Positions 6,544-10,221 of a stretch of 10,221 nt of DNA are shown in pieces. The notes under the pieces are model-generated. The model did no database searches and had not been told where the DNA came from. It saw only the letters and a list, made by a program, of their open reading frames with translations. How positions within the stretch are numbered: position 1 is the stretch's first letter; each line of letters begins with the position of its first letter. Position numbers and translations under genes: made by a program. This DNA is from Mariprofundaceae bacterium (lineage in GTDB: Bacteria; Pseudomonadota; Zetaproteobacteria; Mariprofundales; Mariprofundaceae): NCBI GenBank assembly GCA_030950875.1, contig JAUZQS010000221.1:1-10221 (forward strand), written 5' to 3'.

Positions 6544-7077
6544 TTACGCTTTCTTACCTTCCTTCATTGCTACGTATTCATCTACATAGCGCACGCCTTT
6601 ACCTTTATAAGGTTCTGGCGGACGGAAAGCACGAATCTCAGCAGCCACCTGGCCAACTTTTTGCTTGTCAATACCACTGACTGTGATCAAGCTCTTCTCC
6701 ACACTTGCACCCACACCTTCCGGCAACAGATACTCAACAGGATGAGAAAAACCAAGTGACAAATTCAGCTTCTTACCTTGAGACTGGGCACGATAACCAA
6801 CACCGCGCAGCTCTAGTTTCTTTTCGAAACCGGATGTAACGCCGATAATATTGCTAGCTAGCAATGCACGCACCAAGCCATAGAAAGATTTGGTCTTTTT
6901 GGTTTTCAAATCAGAACACAACACCTTCAGGGTGCGATCTTCTTGCTCAACAGTAATACCTGCGAACAACGGTGAAGTGAGCTCACCTTTGCCTCCCTTG
7001 ATCGTGACAGAGTTTGCATCAATGCGTACTTCAACACCATCTGGAAGCGTAATAGGTTGTTTACCAACACGTGACAT
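6544..7077 (-). CDS. rplF: 50S ribosomal protein L6
   Basis: L6 lies near the sarcin-ricin loop and factor-binding region of the 50S and is needed for late assembly. The protein is 177 aa, the same as E. coli. It has the duplicated alpha/beta domains: MSRVGKQPITLPDGVEVRID opens the first, and LRGVGYRAQSQGKKLNLSLG (about 90-109) with SHPVEYLLPEGV opens the second. The C-terminal L6 signature FRPPEPYKGKGVRYVDEYV (about 151-169) is intact. The ATG at 7077 lies 8 nt after the rpsH stop, with TGAGGT (stop plus SD) upstream. After its TAA comes the 57-nt gap with a hairpin. Confidence 0.99.
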   Translation of the reverse strand: MSRVGKQPITLPDGVEVRIDANSVTIKGGKGELTSPLFAGITVEQEDRTLKVLCSDLKTKKTKSFYGLVRALLASNIIGVTSGFEKKLELRGVGYRAQSQGKKLNLSLGFSHPVEYLLPEGVGASVEKSLITVSGIDKQKVGQVAAEIRAFRPPEPYKGKGVRYVDEYVAMKEGKKA

Positions 7078-7085
7078 ATCTTACC

Positions 7086-7481
7086 TCAAAAGACCGTACA
7101 AAGAACTTCACCACCAATATGGGCAGCACGAGCGTTCTTGTCGGTCATAATTCCTTGTGAAGTGCTGATCAAAGCAACGCCATAACCATTTTTCACACGT
7201 GGTACATTATCAGCAGCGGCATACACACGACGGCCCGATTTGGACACGCGGTTGATCTCCTGAATAATTGCCTTACCCTCATCATCATAACGTAGGGCAA
7301 TGCGTAGAAAGCGATGGCCTTTATGGTTGTAGGCTTTCACCGCACCAACATAACCTTCTTTCTTAAATACTTCTGCCATGGACAAAAGCATATTACTGGC
7401 TGGCATTTCGATTCTCTCAATCCCAGCTTGTTGTGCGTTACGAATACGCGTCAACATATCGGCTATACGATCCATCATCAT
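7086..7481 (-). CDS. rpsH: 30S ribosomal protein S8
   Basis: S8 is a primary binder of the 16S rRNA central domain and, in E. coli, the repressor of the spc operon. Starting from the first of three consecutive ATG codons (7481, 7478, 7475) the protein is 131 aa, MMMDRIADMLTRIRNAQQAG onward. The family starts with (D)PIADMLTRIRN, so any of the three is possible. The GAGAGG SD at 7496-7491 lies 9 nt before the first ATG and 12 or 15 nt before the others, which favours 7481. The C-terminal block ALISTSQGIMTDKNARAAHI with GGEVLCTVF is canonical. The frame stays open further upstream, but that stretch is rpsN in another frame and is not part of S8. The rpsN TGA is fused to the SD (TGAGAGG). Confidence 0.98.
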   Translation of the reverse strand: MMMDRIADMLTRIRNAQQAGIERIEMPASNMLLSMAEVFKKEGYVGAVKAYNHKGHRFLRIALRYDDEGKAIIQEINRVSKSGRRVYAAADNVPRVKNGYGVALISTSQGIMTDKNARAAHIGGEVLCTVF

Positions 7482-7494
7482 AATATAATTCCTC

Positions 7495-7680
7495 TCACCA
7501 GCTCGACTTGACCATGCCAGGGATTTCTCCGGCAAGGGCATGCTTACGCAGGCAGATACGGCACATGCCAAGCTTACGGTAAACCGAATGTGGACGACCA
7601 CACAGCTGGCAACGCGTATAAGCGCGTACTTTAAATTTAGGTTTGCGATTGCATTTAACAATCATTCTCTTCGAAGCCAT
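7495..7680 (-). CDS. rpsN: 30S ribosomal protein S14, short zinc-binding type (type Z)
   Basis: S14 is a 30S head protein near S3, S10 and S19. The protein is 61 aa, the short zinc form found in Bacillus, Thermus and others, not the 101-aa zinc-free form of E. coli. The cysteines C24-x2-C27 and C40-x2-C43 ([15 protein letters not shown], then [10 protein letters not shown]) form the zinc site, and the ending [11 protein letters not shown] matches the family's IPG(V/M)xKxSW. The N-terminus MASKRMIVK aligns with Bacillus MAKKSMIAK, which supports 7680 as the start rather than the internal Met6. The SD (GAGGG) immediately follows the rplE TAA; the gap is 12 nt. In bacteria with both forms, the zinc-free paralog is often Zur-controlled; none is in this window. 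Confidence 0.99.
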   Translation of the reverse strand: MASKRMIVKCNRKPKFKVRAYTRCQLCGRPHSVYRKLGMCRICLRKHALAGEIPGMVKSSW

Positions 7681-7692
7681 GTTACAGCCCTC

Positions 7693-8232
7693 TTATGTAC
7701 GGAACGGCATGCTGAATTTCTTCAACAAGGCACGTCCTTCGTCATTGGTATTGGCAGTGGTGCAGATGGTAATATCCATACCGCGAATTTTATCCACTTT
7801 ATCATATTGAATTTCAGGAAAGATGATCTGCTCTTTCACACCAAGGGTGAAGTTACCACGGCCATCAAATGATTTTGGTGATATACCTTTAAAATCACGA
7901 ATACGAGGCAGGGCAATATTGATCAAACGATCCATGAATTCCCACATCTGTTCACCACGTAAGGTCACCCGACATCCCACTGGCATACCATCACGCAACT
8001 TAAAGTTAGCAATGGATTTTCGTGAACGTGTAACAACAGGCTTCTGACCAGTAATGGCCGTCATGTCTGTCAAAGCACCTTCAATCAGCTTGGAGTTCTG
8101 AGATGCTTCACCACAACCCATGTTCACCACGATTTTAGAAATCGAGGGGATTTGCATCGGGTTGGAGTAGCTGAACTCTTCTTTCATAGCCGGAGCTATA
8201 GTCTTTTTATATATCTCTTTCAAACGCGCCAT
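7693..8232 (-). CDS. rplE: 50S ribosomal protein L5
   Basis: L5 binds 5S rRNA with L18, forms part of the central protuberance and touches the P-site tRNA. The protein is 179 aa, equal in length to E. coli L5. Recognisable blocks are [20 protein letters not shown] (about 22-41), [20 protein letters not shown] (about 76), [28 protein letters not shown] with [20 protein letters not shown] (about 143), and the C-terminal [15 protein letters not shown]. The ATG at 8232 has TAGGAG (rplX stop plus SD) upstream with an 11-nt gap. In E. coli S8 represses the operon by binding mRNA around the rplX-rplE junction. I could not recognise a convincing S8-type helix here by eye. Confidence 0.99.
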   Translation of the reverse strand: MARLKEIYKKTIAPAMKEEFSYSNPMQIPSISKIVVNMGCGEASQNSKLIEGALTDMTAITGQKPVVTRSRKSIANFKLRDGMPVGCRVTLRGEQMWEFMDRLINIALPRIRDFKGISPKSFDGRGNFTLGVKEQIIFPEIQYDKVDKIRGMDITICTTANTNDEGRALLKKFSMPFRT

Positions 8233-8243
8233 TATTGTATCTC

Positions 8244-8573
8244 CTAGCTATCCAGCACTTCGCCACAACTGCGGCAAGTACGGACTTTACGGCCATCTTC
8301 AAGGTTTTTTACACCCAGACGAACACCAGTTGTACATTTGGCACAGAAATACTGCACATTGGAAATATCCAAAGATGCTTCTTTTTCAATAATGCCACCA
8401 CTGCTATTCTGACCCTGACGGGTGTGACGTTTGATCATGTTAATTTTGGAGACCAGCACACGGCCGTCTTCCTTAATGACACGAATCACTTTACCGCGTG
8501 CGCCTTTGTCACGTCCGGCAATCACAACCACTTCATCGTTACTGCGAATTCTGGTTTTCACCATATCTACCAT
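8244..8573 (-). CDS. rplX: 50S ribosomal protein L24 with C-terminal zinc ribbon cysteines
   Basis: L24 is an assembly initiator that binds the 5' domain of 23S rRNA near the tunnel exit. The protein is 109 aa. The N-terminal KOW/SH3-like domain is visible as [20 protein letters not shown] (about 9-28), followed by [12 protein letters not shown]. The C-terminal part carries C77-x2-C80 (FCAKC) and C100-x2-C103 (TCRSC), a CxxC/CxxC pattern seen in many bacterial L24 proteins but absent from E. coli L24. Zinc binding is likely by analogy. Two starts are possible, ATG 8573 and ATG 8564 (MVKTRIR). I chose 8573 because GAGAGG lies 10 nt upstream of it. The gap to rplN is 24 nt; the TAG stop is fused to the rplE SD. 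Confidence 0.97.
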   Translation of the reverse strand: MVDMVKTRIRSNDEVVVIAGRDKGARGKVIRVIKEDGRVLVSKINMIKRHTRQGQNSSGGIIEKEASLDISNVQYFCAKCTTGVRLGVKNLEDGRKVRTCRSCGEVLDS

Positions 8574-8597
8574 CTCTCTATCGCCTCTCTTCTGCGC

Positions 8598-8966
8598 TTA
8601 CAATACTTCGGGAGCAAGCGATACAATTTTCATATATCCCTTACCACGAAGTTCGCGCGTCACTGGGCCAAAAATACGTGTGCCAAGCGGTTCATTCTGT
8701 TTGGACAACAATACCGCTGCATTTTCATCAAAACGAATAGATGAACCATCCGCACGACGAAACTCTTTAGTTGTACGTACAACCACAGCACGCTGCACTT
8801 CACCCTTTTTTACTTTACCATTTGGCATGGCTTCTTTGACAGCTACAACAATCACATCGCCAACACTGGCATAACGACGTTTTGAGCCGCCCAACACCTT
8901 AATGCATTTTACACGACGTGCGCCTGAATTATCTGCAACCTGCAGTACGGTTTCTGTTTGAATCAT
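8598..8966 (-). CDS. rplN: 50S ribosomal protein L14
   Basis: L14 forms intersubunit bridges with the 30S and neighbours L19; RsfS binds it to silence ribosomes. The protein is 122 aa (E. coli 123). Conserved blocks are [20 protein letters not shown] (1-20), [20 protein letters not shown] (about 23-42), the long basic hairpin [37 protein letters not shown] (about 79-98) and GPVTRELR. It ends [10 protein letters not shown], the usual L14 C-terminus. The ATG at 8966 is 15 nt after the rpsQ TAG, with GGGAGATT as SD. As in E. coli, it opens the spc set, but nothing here resembles a separate promoter between rpsQ and rplN. Confidence 0.99.
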   Translation of the reverse strand: MIQTETVLQVADNSGARRVKCIKVLGGSKRRYASVGDVIVVAVKEAMPNGKVKKGEVQRAVVVRTTKEFRRADGSSIRFDENAAVLLSKQNEPLGTRIFGPVTRELRGKGYMKIVSLAPEVL

Positions 8967-8981
8967 AATAAATCTCCCGGA

Positions 8982-9248
8982 CTACAACTGCTCAGCGCGG
9001 GTCAAGACTGTTTGCATAACCCAACGCTTGCGACGTGATATTGGTGCAGACTCAATGATGCGAACTTTATCACCGATATTGCAGCTATTTTCTGCATCAT
9101 GCGCCATATATTTTTTATGTGAACGGATGGTCTTGTGATAACGTGGATGCATGAATTTACGTTCCACTTGCACAATCACTGTCTGTTCCGCTTTATTACT
9201 AACTACAACACCTTCCAGGGTGCGCTTGTTACTTGTTGCTTCGGACAT
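8982..9248 (-). CDS. rpsQ: 30S ribosomal protein S17
   Basis: S17 is an OB-fold primary binder of the 16S 5' domain. The protein is 88 aa (E. coli 84). The fold is evident from [20 protein letters not shown] (about 8-27), the basic loop [20 protein letters not shown] (about 30-49), and then the S17 signature [20 protein letters not shown] (about 59-78). The C-terminus is slightly longer than in E. coli. The ATG at 9248 follows the rpmC stop by 14 nt; the TAAGGAG motif merges that stop and the SD. It ends in TAG, with the rplN SD a few bases on. The order rplP-rpmC-rpsQ is that of the end of the S10 operon. Confidence 0.99.
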   Translation of the reverse strand: MSEATSNKRTLEGVVVSNKAEQTVIVQVERKFMHPRYHKTIRSHKKYMAHDAENSCNIGDKVRIIESAPISRRKRWVMQTVLTRAEQL

Positions 9249-9262
9249 GTCTTTATAGCTCC

Positions 9263-9460
9263 TTAGCTGCGCTCAGCCAGAATGGTTTTAATACGCGCGA
9301 TTTCCCGACGTACCTGGCCAACACGGGCCGTATTGTTCAGTTGCATGGTGGCTCTCTGGAAACGCAGCTTCATGTGCTCAGCCGCCAGTTCATCCATACG
9401 TTCATTCAAGTCTGCTGCGTTCATGCCGCGCAGATCTGTTGCATTCTTGGTATCACTCAT
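9263..9460 (-). CDS. rpmC: 50S ribosomal protein L29
   Basis: L29 is a small two-helix protein at the peptide-tunnel exit that, with L23, contacts trigger factor and SRP. The protein is 65 aa. The helical core [20 protein letters not shown] (13-32) and then [20 protein letters not shown] (33-52) with EIARIKTIL match L29 (E. coli begins MKAxELREK). The first 12 residues extend beyond the core, and Met13 (9424) aligns with the usual start. I keep ATG 9460 because it overlaps the rplP stop as ATGA and has GGAG 7 nt upstream, whereas Met13 has no clear SD. The N-terminal extension should be regarded as probable, not proven. Confidence 0.96.
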   Translation of the reverse strand: MSDTKNATDLRGMNAADLNERMDELAAEHMKLRFQRATMQLNNTARVGQVRREIARIKTILAERS

Positions 9461-9879
9461 CGCCCTACTCCACGTACGACAAATTTGGTGCGAATCGGCA
9501 ACTTGGCTGCAGCCAGCTCCAGTGCGCCACGCGCCGTCTCTTCATCAATACCATCCATTTCATACAGGATACGGCCTGCTTTGACCGCCGCCACCCAGAA
9601 TTCCGGTGAACCTTTACCTTTACCCATACGCACTTCGGCAGGCTTCTTGGAAACCGGCAAGTCCGGGAACATACGAATCCAGATGCGTCCCTGACGTTTA
9701 ATATGGCGCGTCATGGTAATACGCGCCGCTTCAATCTGACGCGCCGTAATGCGCCCAGGCTCCATCGCTTTCAGACCATACTGGCCAAAGTTCAGGCTGG
9801 CGCCACGCGGGCTTTTGCCACGAATACGCTGAAGCTCTTTATGATGCTTACGCCAGCGGATTTTCTTAGGTTGCAACAT
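9457..9879 (-). CDS. rplP: 50S ribosomal protein L16
   Basis: L16 lies by the A-site tRNA in the 50S and is important for peptidyl-transferase-site maturation. The protein is 140 aa (E. coli 136). The start [20 protein letters not shown] is canonical but is followed by a few extra residues ([18 protein letters not shown]) compared with E. coli. The signature regions [20 protein letters not shown] (about 45-64), [30 protein letters not shown] and [20 protein letters not shown] (about 105-124) are intact. The ATG at 9879 has AGAGGATT upstream and a 15-nt gap from rpsC. It ends in TGA, overlapping the rpmC ATG by 4 nt, the only overlapping junction in the window. Confidence 0.99.
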   Translation of the reverse strand: MLQPKKIRWRKHHKELQRIRGKSPRGASLNFGQYGLKAMEPGRITARQIEAARITMTRHIKRQGRIWIRMFPDLPVSKKPAEVRMGKGKGSPEFWVAAVKAGRILYEMDGIDEETARGALELAAAKLPIRTKFVVRGVGR

Positions 9880-9894
9880 GGTAACGAATCCTCT

Positions 9895-10221
9895 TTATGC
9901 GTTGGTGGTATCTTCAGTATCGCCCAGCTTGATGCCGTTAAACACCCAAACCTTGATACCAATAATACCGTAAGTGGTATTGGCTTCTGCAAAACCATAA
10001 TCAACATCGGCGCGCAGGGTATGCAATGGCACTCGGCCTTCGCGATACCATTCAGTACGGGCAATTTCAGCTCCGCCCAAACGACCGGCGCAATTGATAC
10101 GAACACCTTTGGCTCCCATACGCAGCGCACTCTGTACGGCGCGCTTCATGGCTCGACGAAAAGCCACACGACGCTCCAGCTGGAAGGCGATGTTTTCTGC
10201 AACCAGCTGAGCTTCCGCCTC
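9895..10221 (-). CDS. rpsC: 30S ribosomal protein S3 (5' part cut off by window edge)
   Basis: The C-terminal 108 residues of S3 are present; the start lies beyond the right edge. The reading frame stays open to base 10221, opening [19 protein letters not shown]. The N-terminal KH domain is mostly outside. The visible S3 C-terminal domain includes [40 protein letters not shown] and [20 protein letters not shown], all diagnostic, then [16 protein letters not shown]3 forms the mRNA entry tunnel with S4 and S5. The C-terminus is short (GDTEDTTNA) and lacks the long basic tail of E. coli S3; many bacterial S3 proteins end like this. It is followed by rplP after 15 nt. It must begin upstream, near rplV in the usual order. 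Confidence 0.98.
   Translation of the reverse strand, partial: EAEAQLVAENIAFQLERRVAFRRAMKRAVQSALRMGAKGVRINCAGRLGGAEIARTEWYREGRVPLHTLRADVDYGFAEANTTYGIIGIKVWVFNGIKLGDTEDTTNA

Noticed and set aside
7482..7661. Open frame extending rpsH upstream to a 191-residue protein
   Set aside because: The extension covers nearly all of rpsN in another frame, has no S8 homology, and the GAGAGG SD points to the ATG cluster at 7481-7473.
8226..8260. S8-binding regulatory helix at the rplX-rplE junction, as in the E. coli spc operon
   Set aside because: I could not identify a matching stem and internal loop by eye; a covariance search would be needed to call it.
8235..8874. Long plus-strand open frames (169 and 147 residues) opposite rplX and rplN
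   Set aside because: They are shadows of conserved ribosomal genes with no family resemblance; there is no promoter or SD evidence.
9422..9424. Internal Met13 as the start of rpmC
   Set aside because: It fits the usual L29 length but lacks an SD, whereas ATG 9460 has GGAG at 7 nt and the ATGA overlap with rplP. Kept as an alternative only.
9233..9694. Plus-strand open frame of 153 residues opposite rpmC and rplP
   Set aside because: Same reason: antisense to conserved coding sequence with unremarkable composition.

Overview
The window holds one continuous run of translation and transcription genes, all on the minus strand, reading from the right-hand edge to the left. It is the end of an S10-type cluster, a complete spc-type cluster and an almost complete alpha-type cluster. 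In transcription order: rpsC (S3, 5' part missing), rplP, rpmC, rpsQ, rplN, rplX, rplE, rpsN, rpsH, rplF, rplR, rpsE, rpmD, rplO, secY, adk, infA, rpmJ, rpsM, rpsK, rpsD, rpoA, rplQ (3' part missing). That is 23 genes, 21 of them complete. I see no mobile elements, tRNAs, rRNAs, CRISPR arrays or plus-strand genes. There is no gene-free stretch of 300 bases. The largest gaps are 57 nt (rplF-rplR), 55 nt (infA-rpmJ) and 37 nt (rpoA-rplQ).

The organism is a bacterium. SecY, RpoA (CTD with the VRSMNCLK and NFGRKSL motifs) and the rpsM-rpsK-rpsD-rpoA-rplQ order are of proteobacterial type. However, S14 is the short zinc form, and S4, L24 and L36 carry zinc-type cysteines. Adk has a four-cysteine zinc LID, and adk-infA lies between secY and rpmJ. 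This argues against typical Beta- or Gammaproteobacteria and fits a deep-branching Pseudomonadota lineage. Zetaproteobacteria (Mariprofundus-like) is my best guess, by inference only.

The gene products work together. Ribosomal proteins of both subunits are co-produced with the translocon channel SecY, adenylate kinase (adenylate balance), initiation factor IF-1 and the RNA polymerase alpha subunit. Most junctions are 2 to 29 nt. In about half of them the Shine-Dalgarno of the next gene is fused to, or directly follows, the upstream stop codon, which suggests translational coupling along the whole run. Two junctions may carry regulation: a perfect 7-bp hairpin before rplR, and a TATAAT-containing gap before rpmJ that could be an internal promoter for the alpha part.

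This is mostly an ordinary, highly conserved region. The points worth a second look are the concentration of zinc-binding variants, two unusual residues at conserved positions (Adk Met31; S5 Asn106-Ala107), the stop/SD fusion pattern and the two longer gaps.
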